Shown: one piece after another, positions 20,107 to 30,857 of the stretch
Layout of the letters: every line of letters begins with the position of its first letter
Numbering within the stretch: position 1 is the first letter of the stretch
Assembly (NCBI GenBank): GCA_963971405.1
Contig: OZ020488.1
Span: 3,596,001-3,660,000 of the forward strand
From: Psococerastis gibbosa
Lineage: Eukaryota > Arthropoda > Insecta > Psocodea > Psocidae
Direction: 5' to 3'
Length of the DNA stretch: 64,000 nucleotides
Position numbers and translations under genes: made by a program
The notes under the pieces: generated by a model
Database searches by the model: none
Seen by the model: only the letters and a program-made list of their open reading frames with translations
What the model was told of the DNA's origin: nothing

Positions 20107-20700
20107 CTTTCAAATCCATCTATTTTTCCATAAGTCTGTCTATCAGAAAAACCGAATTAGTCGGCTTTCACATTAGTCGGTTTCTCAACAAGTCTGTTTT
20201 TAATATAAGTGGGTTCTCACGGTTGCACATCTAGTTCTAGAACTAGTTGGTTCTTAAATTAGTAGGTTATTCAATAATTCTGTTTTTCAGAAGATAGAAT
20301 TAGTCGGTTTTCAATTAATCGGTTATTCAATAAGTCTGTTCTTCAGAAATAGAATTAGTCGGTTTTCAATTAATCGGTTCTTCAATAAGTGTGTTTTCTC
20401 TGTTGTAGTCTAGTTCTAGAATTAGTCGGTTTTCAAATTAGTCGGTTTTCAAATTAGTTGGTTTTTTGGAAGATAGAATTAGTCTGTTTTCAGATTAATC
20501 GGTTATTTAATTAATCGGTTTTTCGGAAGATAGAACTGGTCTGTTTTCCAATTGATCGGTTTTTCAATTAAACTGTTCTTCAATGAGTGTGTCTTCTCTC
20601 TTGTACTTCTAGTTCTAGAATTAGTCGGATTTCAATTAATCGGTTATTCAATAAGTCTGTTCTTTAAATTAGTCGGTTCTAAAATAACTTGTTTTAAATT
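20107..20700 (+). repeat. 5' UTR tandem array built on an AATTAGTCGGTTTTCAA unit
   Basis: Some 20 or more imperfect copies of a 15-17 bp unit (variants ATTAATCGGTTATTCAA, AATAAGTCTGTTCTTCA, AATTAGTTGGTTTTT) follow each other. A higher-order repeat is marked by TCTAGTTCTAGAA near 20231, 20411 and 20608, about 180-200 bp apart. The same unit is present once in the 5' UTR of copy 1. This resembles promoter monomer arrays of some LINEs. Confidence 0.8.
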
Positions 20701-20851
20701 ACTCATTACCTTAGCTCTTAACCTTGTGCCTCCCATGATGTTCCCTAGTGTTTCCCCTCGCATCTAGCTATGCTTTCACCACAAGTTGTGATTTTTCCCC
20801 CGTGTCCCTAGTGATTTCTAGTGAGTGACCACAGCATCCCATTCCAGCAAC

Positions 20852-21851
20852 ATGACGGCTCCCTACTCTACACGAAGCAAATCTCAACAACGAACTCCCC
20901 CCCCCCCCCGCCCCGCCGGAAACTGTATCAACCATTGCAGAAATGAACTCGCACTTTGCTGAGCTCCCGTCTTACCAACCCGAGGACCTCATGCAACAGG
21001 CCCGAGAGGACCGTCAGCTAGCCAATTCCGATGTCGAAGCGGTTGCCAACTCCAACCTCCATCTTATTGCGCATAACCTCTCGTCTGGCATCACTGTGAA
21101 CACCCAGATCAACCTAACACTAGAATCAGTGGCTGAACTTCCATTAACGAGTGAGGAACTCCCTTCCTACCAAATTCCAGTCAGCAACAGATTCCAAGCA
21201 CTATCAAATCTAGACTTCCCGAAACCTTTCACCCCAACTGCAACAGAAGAAAAAATCAAAATACTTCCAGTAAACATAATAGTAGATGATCGACACACCA
21301 ATTCCGACCTTCTCCGCATCATGAAACAGCTAACATATGCTGCGCCGCTCTATGGAATGGGCAAGGACCTCTTCTCAGCACGTACATCAACTATCAGTGA
21401 TTTCAAGAAACTCCAAAAATTGTTGGAAGAAGCTAACTTCAAATACTATTTGTTCACCAACAAAACTGTAGCTGCCAAACACCTTAAAATGGTTATTGGC
21501 GGCCTACATGAAACAACTGACGTAGAAGACATTAAGAATACCATCACTACAGAAGGACTCAAAGTTGTAAATGTAGCGCAGCTACGGAAAACAGGGACAA
21601 AAACCCCCCTCCCAAAATTCGTAGTAACGGTAGAAGATTCGCCAGACGCCCGCGAATTTACTAAGACTAGGATGCTACTCGGTACCAAAATTTGGATAAC
21701 CGATTATATCCCCCGCATCAGCCCACTTCAGTGTCACCTGTGCCTGAGATACAATCATGTAGCAATTAATTGCAAATCAACACCGCGATGCCTTAAATGT
21801 GCACAATCGCATTTGACTAAAGACTGTGCAGCGGTTCGAATTGACCCACAT
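20852..21851 (+). pseudogene. Jockey-like copy 2 ORF1, 5' part
   Basis: The ATG at 20852 reads MTAPYSTRSKSQQRTPPPP. A run of 13 C (20897-20909) changes the frame, and the rest reads from MNSHFAELPSYQPEDL at 20943 through an RRM-like region (KMVIGGLHETTDVEDI, VVNVAQLRKTGTKTPLPKF). Two zinc knuckles follow, CHLCLRYNHVAINC and CLKCAQSHLTKDC. The third knuckle lies beyond the insertion, at 30880. The frame then runs a short way into inserted sequence. Confidence 0.85.
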
Positions 21852-21858
21852 TGTGACG

Positions 21859-24060
21859 GGTTTTTTTTTTCTCCGTCCCAGTTGCTAAAATATCTGAGGA
21901 GCTCCGAATTTTAGGGTTGGAAGTTTAAATTGTAGGCCAGGTCTCGTATGATGCTTAGGAGGTTAGAAGGGAAGAGTGGTGTCCAACGGAAATCAGTTTC
22001 TTCAGTTGTAAGTTAAGAAATCGTAAGAAATAAAAAGTCCTAAAAGTTTTGAATTTCCCATTTGCGCGCGCTCGTCTCTCATTGGTCATCTGTCAAGTCA
22101 TATGGTTTTGAACATGTCAGCTGTGGCCTATTATAGTTTACGTGGTAAGAGATCCTGTCGTTGTAGGGACACTTTTGTCTTGAAATTCGGTGAAGATTCA
22201 CCTTTTATCTAATTTTAAAAGAGACCTCCGTCTAATGAGTGTTTAGTGCACCCTTTTCACAGGTGAGTGTCTGTTAGGACTCTGTAAAATTTTCTTGCTT
22301 TCAGACCTAACCTATAGTGGTTGGACCTCATGCAAATCAAATGAATTTTCTAAATTATAATACATATTTTAAAAAGAAGCAATTTAAATCTTTAAGAATT
22401 TCAGAAGTGAATTATTCCTGAGTTATTGGAAATATTTAATATGGAATAAATCCTTTAGTTGTCTGAGGGTGCCTATCCATGACGCCCTGCAGGCTATAAG
22501 AATTAAAAGGAATAGCTAATAAAGATACAGCAATCGAGTCCCTAAAAAGATGAGCTGGAATAAGATAGTTGCAGATCAGGAACTTTCCAGTAGAGGGTAG
22601 TGTGGCAAAGCATAAAGTTAGGTGTTTTCTGAAGTCGTCTGGTATATATATATCAAAGAATAATCCAGAATTTTGAAAGAACGGATGTAGGAAAATTTTC
22701 TGTTGGAAATGCTGTTGTCCTGACTTGTCGGCTGCAGGATCAGACAGGAGCAGGAAAGAAAATTTTCTCTCAGGATGAAGTGCTTTTGAAATAATAAAAT
22801 GGAAGTAATGTAGGTTGGTGATTATTAAATTTCTTTTTTCACAGGGGTTTCTTTTCTTTTTCTTTCGTTCCTTTTCTTTTTTTTTTACTTCCTTTTCTCT
22901 ACTTTCTTTTCGTTCTACTTTGTCGCCGACGAGAATAGCTGCCGTCTGAGTGTTTAACCGAGCCTATCCAATCCCCACATGAGGCTGGAAGTTTCCAATC
23001 AAGGCGACATCAGCAAAAGGATGTAGAAGTTTTCAAGTTGGGGCAGGGCGTTGCCTTGTTTCCCCCGTCACGTCAGTTTCCCCAGGTGAGCGTTGTCCCC
23101 AGGATGAGCGTGGCGAAGAGTCAGTATTATGTATTAGTGAAAGACGTTGGAAGGTGATAATGGAAAAATTTAAATAAATTAAAGATGAAAAGTGTGAGAA
23201 ATGCAATGAATATAATGTAAGGGGTACTCGGGATCTTTGGAAACCCGAGATTTTTATAAAACATCAGAAAACTAACTTTCCTGTTGGTCAGTGTGAGAAC
23301 TTGTCATGTGCCAGTAGGTACCAGTTCAGGAGTTGGGTTAAGTATGGTGCCATAGTGCGGCTTAACCAAGTCTTCTAATCGATAAAAATTTGTAATGCAG
23401 GAAAGAATAGTTATGAAAAGTATAATAATGGACCTGAGGGTGATGTGTATTGCTATGTAATGTCTTGTGGTCTAAATAGTCTACGACAAGAGAGAATGTG
23501 GGTTCTCTGAGAAGTGCCTGAATGCAGCTCAGGACCCCGGATTGTTCAAATGAATTACTAATTTCTTTATTTCAGTGTGTAGTCGAGACTCGAACACCTG
23601 GGATGTGTTTGACTCGATCTTTATTAAATTAATTTATATGATTGATAGTGGTGGGAGCGGCCCCTGGAATGCTGATGTGTGCGCCAGACGCAACCCACAG
23701 ATGTATTCTTTATGGGACGGCATCCATTACCAAAGTCAATTGTAAGAGTATGCTGTTAGGCTAAATAGCCCAGATATTCATTGTTCATTTTATCGACCTC
23801 CGTACCGAATCGCAGGCGATATTCTTTTTTTTTTCACTTAGAGGAAAACATATTTTCCGGGTGTTCGAGTCTCGACATGAATTGAGATTGTTGAAACGTG
23901 AACATGACTTGTCATGTGCTAGTCCATCTTGTCCAAGGGCGATGTCCATAGCAATGAGGAACCTAGTCCTAAAATCTTTTAATATGGTACAACCTTTCTA
24001 ATATTCTATGAAAGTATTTTATTCAATATGGCGCTCATTCGAGCTACCAATTTATACTTG
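21859..24060. other. Left outer part of the composite insertion, no gene recognised
   Basis: Mixed composition. A GC-richer patch with ATTGGTC near 22080-22170 could be promoter-like. Pyrimidine-rich tracts lie at 22840-22920, a small hairpin (CTCGGG...CCCGAG) near 23227-23249, and an inverted repeat at 23582-23875. No frame shows family similarity on either strand. Confidence 0.4.
23582..23875. repeat. Inverted repeat pair, possible small non-autonomous element
   Basis: GTCGAGACTCGAACACC at 23582-23598 is the exact reverse complement of 23859-23875. The 294-bp interval is non-coding. No convincing target duplication is visible outside the arms, so the class is unknown. Confidence 0.5.
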
Positions 24061-24583
24061 TAGTCCAGTCAAATTGTACATTAAAAATGGGTCGTGCATG
24101 CAAAAGGTCATGTAGTTCTAATTTTTTAGTATGTTGTTAGGATCACAACCATTAGTAAAAAACCAAGTTTGCCCCCCTTAAAAAGTTGTGCGACCAGCGT
24201 AATGGCCGAAAAACTTCGAAATTTTCGGACATTTTTTGGTTTTTGGTTAAAATCTCCCTAAATATGCGTTGGACCGAAAGAACCCCTATATGTAGTATTA
24301 AACTGCATTTAATTATCTACCATTTGAAACCAAAACCATATCCGTAGGGCAATTACTTTAGAAAATACATCATTTCGGAAACAGGCAAAATTTTCGGACA
24401 TGTGGAAAATTTTCGGTTTTGCATTGTTTTTCTTCAAATAACGTCAAAAATACTCATCACACAAGAAGTTAATCTGTACTAATGTAAAGGTACTTTAATA
24501 AGCTTTCTTTTGAGCCCAGATGGACACCTACAGCCCTATTCGTACTAATAAATTTCAGATAATCAGCGGAAACAGTGTAATGC
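24061..24583 (+). repeat. Left long terminal inverted repeat of the 6-kb element
   Basis: Pairs with 29517-30030. The arms differ by scattered substitutions and small gaps and by an unmatched segment at 24075-24098. Internal motif ATTTTCGGACAT and its relatives (AAATTTTCGGAC, GGAAAATTTTCGG) recur, so the repeat itself contains short repeats. Confidence 0.85.
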
Positions 24584-24962
24584 AAACTGTTTCTTTCCCT
24601 TGCTCCTGCAGGTCTGCTCTAACTATAGAAGCTCCTCCTCCCGCATTCCGATCCCGTGATTCACACTATCAGCAGCACTCAATGCCTTTACCTTTTGGGT
24701 TTTCATAAGTGTTAATGTAAAATGAATTAAGACATAATACATAATTCATTGGAAATTCAGCCTTATTATGACTGAGTTAACAGAATGAACAATGAATTAC
24801 TATAGCACTTACACTCTTGTTTACCTTACGACAGCAGTTCCACCTTAGCGACTAAGTCTAATGAAGAAACGTCAGCATTTCTATGCCAAGTATAATAATG
24901 CAATACTTTACTCAGTTTGTTCGTGTTGTGCAACGTGCAAGTAGTGAAAAACAATCAGTGGA

Positions 24963-27900
24963 ATGTCTATTCCTGCGGGAGTTTGTTTTATTTGCCGGAG
25001 GTCTCTCGATGAAGGCCCTATTGCAATCGTAAAAAAACGGGGTGTTCAATCATTCATTGAAGCGAGTGTGAAGCGTGGTCTCACGGATATTCAAACTTTA
25101 CTTCAAGGGCTCCATGAAGTCACAGTTCATGAGGCGTGCAGAAAGAGGTATGCAACCGAAAAAAATGTTGATATTTCAGTTCGTCGACGAGAACGGGATT
25201 CTGCTCCACAAGCATGCAGATCTTCAAGAGCATCAAGTGCAGTCCATTTCAACTTGCAAAATATTTGTTTTTTGTGTGGTGAAGATATCACTGATGATTT
25301 TATCAAGCTTCAACAGAAATTGCCCTATTCACGAAGGAATATTATCCATACTGTTGAGCAGCTGGGCGTCAGAAAAACAGTGCTGGATGCAGCCCAACGC
25401 CGTGGTGATGAATGGGGGAGAAGTATAGAAATGCGCCTTCGTGCAAGTGAAGACGACTTGGTAGCTGCTGACGCAAGATATCACAGTCTATGTTATAAAA
25501 AGCTATTTTCCATGCCGTCAATAACTGGAAAGAAGAGGGGGCATCGCCCAGCCAATGATATAGAAGAAGCAATGGAGGGTATATACGAATATCTGTTGGA
25601 AAACAGTGATGAATGCCAGTTCTCGTTAGATGATCTCTTAAAACTATGTGAAGGTGGTTACGTTCCTGACTCACGCACTGCAAAATCTCGCCTTATCAAA
25701 CGTTTTGGCGATGACATCGTTATATCTGAGGCTGGCGCTAACAAGGGAGCAGTAGTCTGTTTCAAACACACGGGTCACAAAATTTTGTACGATAATTGGT
25801 ATACTGCAAAACAGATTGATAAGCAACAAGAGCGATTGAGGGTGGTAAAGGCAGCGGCAGAGATAATATTAGAAGACATTCGCTCTCAAGTTTACGACAC
25901 AAGTGACTATCCTCCATCCGATGAGTTTTTAAATAATCTTGATTCAGTTATCCCAGAGTCTGTGACTCTATTTTATGAAACAATTGTCCTAAAAAACAAG
26001 CGTGGTCTACAGGAATCATGGAAGAAGAAGTGTGTGTCATTTTCCCACGCTCTCATATCAGCTGTACGACCGCGATCTTTTGTGTCTCCTCTACTGATCG
26101 GTGTTGGGACCTACTTTTACAGAAAATTTGGTTCCAAGCATCTTGTGAACATGTGCTCCGCACTAGGGTTCTCCTGCTCTTATAATGATGTCGTGCAGCT
26201 TGAAAGTTCTGCAATATTGCGGCCTGAATCGTTACCATCCATCGAGGCAGGAGCTTTTGTGCAATTTGTTTTCGACAATGCAGATGTAAACGTAAACACT
26301 CTGGACGGGGAAAATACATTCCATGAAATGGGGGGCATTATGTGCGTAACGCCTTACACTGCTGTATTGCGGGACAAAAACATCCCACGCTTAAAGAAAT
26401 ATGTTCCCGCTGACAAAGTTACCTCTCAAAGTGACATAGAAATAAAACATTGCAATATAAGGAAAAATTCAGGGTTATCAACAATCGTGGTAAATGACCT
26501 AGAGGGAATTTATAAAGTGGACGGGGAAATATTGCCTTCAGCCTCAGACCTGTTTTGGTTGTTTGGAAAGTGGAGAAAACCTCTAAGTATGTCAGGATGG
26601 AATGGGTTTATGGAGCAAGTGACTGAAAAACTTGACTTTTCACGCTCCAAAATCCTTTTCCTTCCATTCATTCGAGCCCCCCCTACGGACTACGATACGG
26701 TATTCACTTCACTCATTGAAGCAAGTAGGCGAAGTAAAGCATGTTCTCAGAAATTCACCTTTGTTACTTTCGATCAGCCGCTATTCATGAAAGCAAGAGA
26801 CATTGTTCAAAGTGGTCAACATCCGGAGCTAAGTTGTGTGATTGTGAGACTTGGTGGTTTCCACCTCCTTATGTCCTTCATGGGTTGCATCGGTTCGATA
26901 ATGGCTGGTAGTGGATTGAAGGAGTTACTGACGACTATATACGCAGATCATAGTGTTGATAAAATGCTAAATGGCCATGCATATTCACGAGCAGTCCGAG
27001 CACACATTTTGACAAACCTTACATTGGCTGGCATTGTTTTGGATGAAGTGCATCTGACTGCTGAGGAGATCAACGAAATTGAAAACTTGTTGTGGATCAG
27101 TGAGAGGTCTCACATCATATCTGCAAAGGAAACTGAAATATTTCAAATCCTCAACGCAAAGTTCAAAAGTGCATTGGATAAAATTGAAAAAAACGGCCCA
27201 ACCTCGCAGTTATGGGTCCAATACTTTAGGATGACTACTCTCCTTAAACTATTTATCCAGGCAGAACGGATGGGTGATTGGGACCTTCACTTGTATAGCG
27301 TCCATTTAATTATGCCTTTCTTTCATTCAGCTGGACATTATTTGTACGCAAAGAGCACCCATCTGTACCTACAGGACATGATGGCATTAGAAAAAGTGAT
27401 GGATAAATCTGAATATGATATGTTCACAAATGGGTATTTTACTATCCGCCGATCAGACAAGTTTTGGTCTGGGCTATGGTCAGATTTAACAATTGAACAG
27501 AAGTTGATGAGGTCAATGAAGAGTTGCGGTGGATTAACCCAAGGGCGTGGAATCTCCAGCAGCGTGTTGGCAAGATGGACTGTAGGCATGGTATCCATGG
27601 TAAATATATGCGAGGAATTAGAGAGTTTCTGTCGCATTTCCTGTCCTACTGGAGAGCAGCATGTGGATATGAGACCTGCTCGCATCATCCGAGATAATAA
27701 CGATGCTAAGAAACTTAGTAGTTGGTTCGCTCTTCACCCTCCATTCCCCACTACTGACAGGTTGCTGTCTCTCAGTAGTGGTTTAGTGGGAGGTCCAAAC
27801 ATTAATTGTCACATGGCCCAACAGCTTGGGACTGCTGGAGTTAAGCTCATAATTGGGAAAACGTTTGACTGCGTAGCGTTCAAAAGGAAAAACAAAGTAG

Positions 27901-29411
27901 CCACGCTAGCATCGACAACCTGTTCTGTTAAAGTTAACGACAAGAGACTAGTCATTGATCCACTTTCAATTTTTCAGCGTTTGTGTATAACAAAGCAGTC
28001 AGAAAAGGATTTAGAAGAGCATTTCAAGTATGAATTAGCCCCTTTCCCAACGTCCTTGTTTAATGAACAGGGGATGCGAAAAGGGACAAAATCCACATTC
28101 TATTCTGCCTTCACTCCTCTCTCGAGTCGCACGAAAATAGATGCCAATACCTACGTCGTTTTAGATGGTGGACATTTGTTACACAAAGTGGTGTGGCGAC
28201 GTAAAACGTCAGTAGCAGACGTTGTCTCGGCCTACACTACCTACGTCAAAAATAACTTTGGAAAGAACGTCTCAATCGTTTTTGATGGCTACCCTGAAGA
28301 CGCCACTAAAAGAAACACGAAAACAGCTGAGCGACTCCGTCGCTATTCTGTTCAGACAAGTTATGAATTATCGTTTGAGGAATCCACTGTAATTCAAATC
28401 CCTCAAGATAAAGTGTTGGGTAATGAGAAGAATAAGCGTCGTCTGATAGCACTTCTATGTAGCGTCTTTGAGCAGCAAGGAATAGAGGTGGCGGTTGCAC
28501 AGGAAGACGCCGACCGAGAGATCATTGTCACGGCATTATCAAAAAGCCCTTCAAGCGAAAGAGTGGTCATTGTAGGAGAAGACGTGGACCTACTTGTCCT
28601 GCTGAATGGTTTATGTACTGGAGAGACAAACGTATACCTTCAAAAAAGTGACAATAGTGAAGAAGGCTTCTGTCACTATTCCACGACTTCCTACAACTTT
28701 CGAAGTTCCCGTCTTTCTCCACAGACGGTATTATTTACCCACGCTTTCACAGGGTGTGACACTACCTCAGCACCGTTTGCCATGGGAAAAAACAAATTTG
28801 CTAATATATTGGACCAAAAACTAGCTGAAATGACTGATGTCTTTCTACAATCCCAGTCCACCAAAGACGATGTGAAATTAGCCGGCATCAAGTGCTTCGT
28901 GGCTCTGTACGGGGGTGATATAGAAGCTGACATATTGAATCATCTTCGGTATAAGATATTCATCACCTCCGGTAACATTAACCTTGCGCGTCTACCTCCA
29001 ACTGAGGATACTGCTGGGCTTCACGCTCTCAGGTGTTATTATCAAGTGCAGAAGTGGTTGGGGACAGACCTAAATCCAAAGGATTGGGGGTGGAAGTTAG
29101 ACCACCATGGGCTTGCCCCAATTACCACAACTATGGATCCCGCTCCTCTCTTGCTCCTCCGGAAAATATCCTGCAAGTGTAAGAAGGGGTGCAGTGGTAG
29201 ATGCAGCTGCCGTAAAACTGGACTTAAATGCTCCGTTCTGTGTCAAAACTGCGGTGGCAAATCATGCACCAATGCTACTACAATTGACCTTAACGATTCA
29301 GACGACGAGGAAGAAGATATGACATCCTCAATAGATGTAGGCAGCACTGATGGGACTCCTATTGTTGGGAACTCTCATGAACCGGGCCCGTCAAAAATGA
29401 AGAAAATGTGA
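24963..29411 (+). CDS. 1482-aa transposon protein: two zinc sites, central domain, FEN/XPG-like PIN nuclease, CXC tail
   Basis: Probable mobility protein. The start is the first ATG of the open frame (MSIPAGVCFICRRS). Two CxxC...HxxC sites are visible: C8, C11, H56, C59 and C102, C105, H174, C177. A large central region contains VFDNADVNVNTLDGENTFH (D438, D441), VTFDQPLF (D604) and GGFHLLMSFMGCIGSIMAG. A PIN/FEN-like nuclease follows: VVLDGGHLLHKV (D1068), IVFDGYPED (D1108), AQEDADREI (E1181, D1184), VVIVGEDVDLLVLL (D1207, D1209) and HAFTGCDTTSA (D1266). This is the order of acidic residues seen in FEN1. From C1404 a cysteine-rich CKCKKGCSGRCSCRKTGLKC matches tesmin/TSO1-type CXC domains. The tail is acidic. 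No stops in 1482 codons. Whether the central domain is an RNase H-fold transposase is inference. Confidence 0.8.
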   Translation: MSIPAGVCFICRRSLDEGPIAIVKKRGVQSFIEASVKRGLTDIQTLLQGLHEVTVHEACRKRYATEKNVDISVRRRERDSAPQACRSSRASSAVHFNLQNICFLCGEDITDDFIKLQQKLPYSRRNIIHTVEQLGVRKTVLDAAQRRGDEWGRSIEMRLRASEDDLVAADARYHSLCYKKLFSMPSITGKKRGHRPANDIEEAMEGIYEYLLENSDECQFSLDDLLKLCEGGYVPDSRTAKSRLIKRFGDDIVISEAGANKGAVVCFKHTGHKILYDNWYTAKQIDKQQERLRVVKAAAEIILEDIRSQVYDTSDYPPSDEFLNNLDSVIPESVTLFYETIVLKNKRGLQESWKKKCVSFSHALISAVRPRSFVSPLLIGVGTYFYRKFGSKHLVNMCSALGFSCSYNDVVQLESSAILRPESLPSIEAGAFVQFVFDNADVNVNTLDGENTFHEMGGIMCVTPYTAVLRDKNIPRLKKYVPADKVTSQSDIEIKHCNIRKNSGLSTIVVNDLEGIYKVDGEILPSASDLFWLFGKWRKPLSMSGWNGFMEQVTEKLDFSRSKILFLPFIRAPPTDYDTVFTSLIEASRRSKACSQKFTFVTFDQPLFMKARDIVQSGQHPELSCVIVRLGGFHLLMSFMGCIGSIMAGSGLKELLTTIYADHSVDKMLNGHAYSRAVRAHILTNLTLAGIVLDEVHLTAEEINEIENLLWISERSHIISAKETEIFQILNAKFKSALDKIEKNGPTSQLWVQYFRMTTLLKLFIQAERMGDWDLHLYSVHLIMPFFHSAGHYLYAKSTHLYLQDMMALEKVMDKSEYDMFTNGYFTIRRSDKFWSGLWSDLTIEQKLMRSMKSCGGLTQGRGISSSVLARWTVGMVSMVNICEELESFCRISCPTGEQHVDMRPARIIRDNNDAKKLSSWFALHPPFPTTDRLLSLSSGLVGGPNINCHMAQQLGTAGVKLIIGKTFDCVAFKRKNKVATLASTTCSVKVNDKRLVIDPLSIFQRLCITKQSEKDLEEHFKYELAPFPTSLFNEQGMRKGTKSTFYSAFTPLSSRTKIDANTYVVLDGGHLLHKVVWRRKTSVADVVSAYTTYVKNNFGKNVSIVFDGYPEDATKRNTKTAERLRRYSVQTSYELSFEESTVIQIPQDKVLGNEKNKRRLIALLCSVFEQQGIEVAVAQEDADREIIVTALSKSPSSERVVIVGEDVDLLVLLNGLCTGETNVYLQKSDNSEEGFCHYSTTSYNFRSSRLSPQTVLFTHAFTGCDTTSAPFAMGKNKFANILDQKLAEMTDVFLQSQSTKDDVKLAGIKCFVALYGGDIEADILNHLRYKIFITSGNINLARLPPTEDTAGLHALRCYYQVQKWLGTDLNPKDWGWKLDHHGLAPITTTMDPAPLLLLRKISCKCKKGCSGRCSCRKTGLKCSVLCQNCGGKSCTNATTIDLNDSDDEEEDMTSSIDVGSTDGTPIVGNSHEPGPSKMKKM

Positions 29412-29516
29412 ATGTAAAAAAAAATTTGTTCAAGTACATTTAAAATATATAGGCCTACATAAGTAAAGTAATATTGTTTGTCTACTGCTATTTCTGGACG
29501 TGTAGTATCAAAATTC

Positions 29517-30030
29517 GCATTACACAGTTTCCGCTGATTATCTGAAATTTATTAGTACGAATAGGGCTATAGGTGTCTATCTCGTCTCAAATGAAAGCTT
29601 ATTAAAGTATCTTTAAATTTGTATGAAGTAACTTTCTTGTGGAATGAGTATTTTTGACGTTATTTGAAGAAAAACAATGCAAAACCGAAAATTTTCCACA
29701 TGTCCGAAAATTTTGCCTGTTTCCGAAATGCTGTATTTTCTAAAGTAATTGCCCTACGGATTTGGTTTTGGTTTCAAATGGTAGATAATTAAATGCAGTT
29801 TAATACTACATATAGGGGTTCTTTCGGTCCAACGCATATTTAGGGAGATTTTAACCAAAAACCAAAAAATGTCCGAAAATTTCGAAGTTTTTCGGCCATT
29901 ACGCTGGTCGCACAACTTTTTAAGGGGGGCAAACTTGGTTTTTTACTAATGGTTGTGATCCTAACAACATACTAAAAAATTAGAACTACATGACCTTTTG
30001 CAAGCACTGATGTCTTATTTGACTGGACTA
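29517..30030 (-). repeat. Right long terminal inverted repeat of the 6-kb element
   Basis: Starts about 105 bases after the stop codon and mirrors the left arm. Ends with ATTTGACTGGACTA at 30017-30030. The unmatched stretch here is 30003-30016. Confidence 0.85.
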
Positions 30031-30857
30031 TTGAACTTTAACGAACTTTTAAAATTTTATTAGGTATGTGATGACACGGTTATCAAAGTTTTTTTTCCTT
30101 TTGTCGGCGTCCTAGTGACTACCAGTATTATACATTCTGATATCCCACTATCACACCTTCCCTAGTAAGGGTTTTATTTTCTTGTTACTGCTGGTTGTTT
30201 CTTGTGTTTTCAGTGGCTACATGGATGGAGCCAGAGGCAAGCAGGCAACTACGGAACGAGTGTGAGATCAACGAGAATAGCAGTGTGAGTGCCTGGCTGT
30301 TCCTGAGGTCACTGGGAACACAGGAAGCAACCACGCGGGAATGAGGACGGCAAGGAGCCGTACCTTCCTACATTTTGCTGTTGTGCTGTCTCTTTAGTCA
30401 TCGGAAATGATAAGTAGAATATATTTCTATCTTTATTTATTCAACGTATTCTGTGGTATCTTCTTTTCTGCCTACTTCGTGAGTCTCCAGGAGTTGGGAT
30501 GTTCTGTGGGGAGGATGCCATATCGATATTTTATTTTAATTAAAGTAAACGTAATGTGAATGCATATTATTTTAAGTTGAGTTTCTAAATACCCTGGACC
30601 CATCTATCGAATTCTTACTGAGCAAAAGATATGGCAGGCCTTCCTTGGAGAGCATCTTAACTCTTGGTTGGCTGGTGTGTTGTCTGCTGCCGAGGCGTGA
30701 AACCTCCTCTGTTTCCAAACTAGCTAGTGGCTCATACCGGACGGATACTCCAGAAACTCAATCGGCTACTTAAATTAGAAAGATAATTCAGGTAAAGCTA
30801 CAAAATATTTAATAACAATTTAGTATCCGTAATCCAAAACTATCAAATGTCAAAACC
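30031..30857. other. Right outer part of the composite insertion, no gene recognised
   Basis: Contains an acceptor-like TTGTGTTTTCAG near 30202-30213, followed by a 39-codon frame (MEPEASRQLRNECEINEN) that matches nothing I know. The rest is AT-rich and silent. It ends in CAAAACC just before the second TGTGACG. Confidence 0.4.

Larger units (their letters stand above)
24061..30030 (+). mobile_element. 6-kb transposon with about 0.5-kb TIRs encoding a PIN-nuclease/CXC protein
   Basis: The interval is closed by long inverted repeats (24061-24583 against 29517-30030) and contains one intact single-exon gene. The terminal 14 bp (TAGTCCAGTCAAAT and its complement) match perfectly. After a short unmatched stretch the repeats continue from TGCAAAAGGTCATGTAG with few differences. 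A target duplication is not clear (TTG lies next to both ends; TA is also possible). It sits inside the 9-kb insertion. The superfamily is not identified. Confidence 0.75.
21859..30857. mobile_element. 9-kb composite insertion in ORF1 of Jockey-like copy 2
   Basis: TGTGACG occurs at 21852-21858 and again at 30858-30864, just where the ORF1 zinc-knuckle coding stops and resumes, so the whole interval looks like one insertion site. The left end starts GG followed by ten T, compatible with the A-tail of a minus-strand retroposed sequence. The interior holds a 6-kb TIR transposon (24061-30030). The outer parts (21859-24060 and 30031-30857) carry no recognisable gene. Confidence 0.65.

Noticed and set aside
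20107..20700. CRISPR-like spaced repeats
   Set aside because: Units are degenerate and contiguous, there are no unique spacers of constant length and no cas genes, and the array lies in a eukaryotic retrotransposon 5' UTR.
15776..20909. Programmed ribosomal frameshifting at poly-C in both Jockey-like ORF1s
   Set aside because: The two genes need shifts in opposite directions (one base more in copy 1, one base fewer in copy 2), which argues for mutation or consensus error rather than a conserved recoding site.
23859..23875. tRNA-like B-box (GTTCGAGTC) suggesting a SINE
   Set aside because: No A-box at the right distance, no cloverleaf and no A-rich tail, and the motif is explained by the inverted repeat.
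24520..24708. 62-codon frame at the inner edge of the left TIR
   Set aside because: It straddles the TIR boundary, and its first part mirrors non-coding sequence of the right TIR, so it is not a gene.
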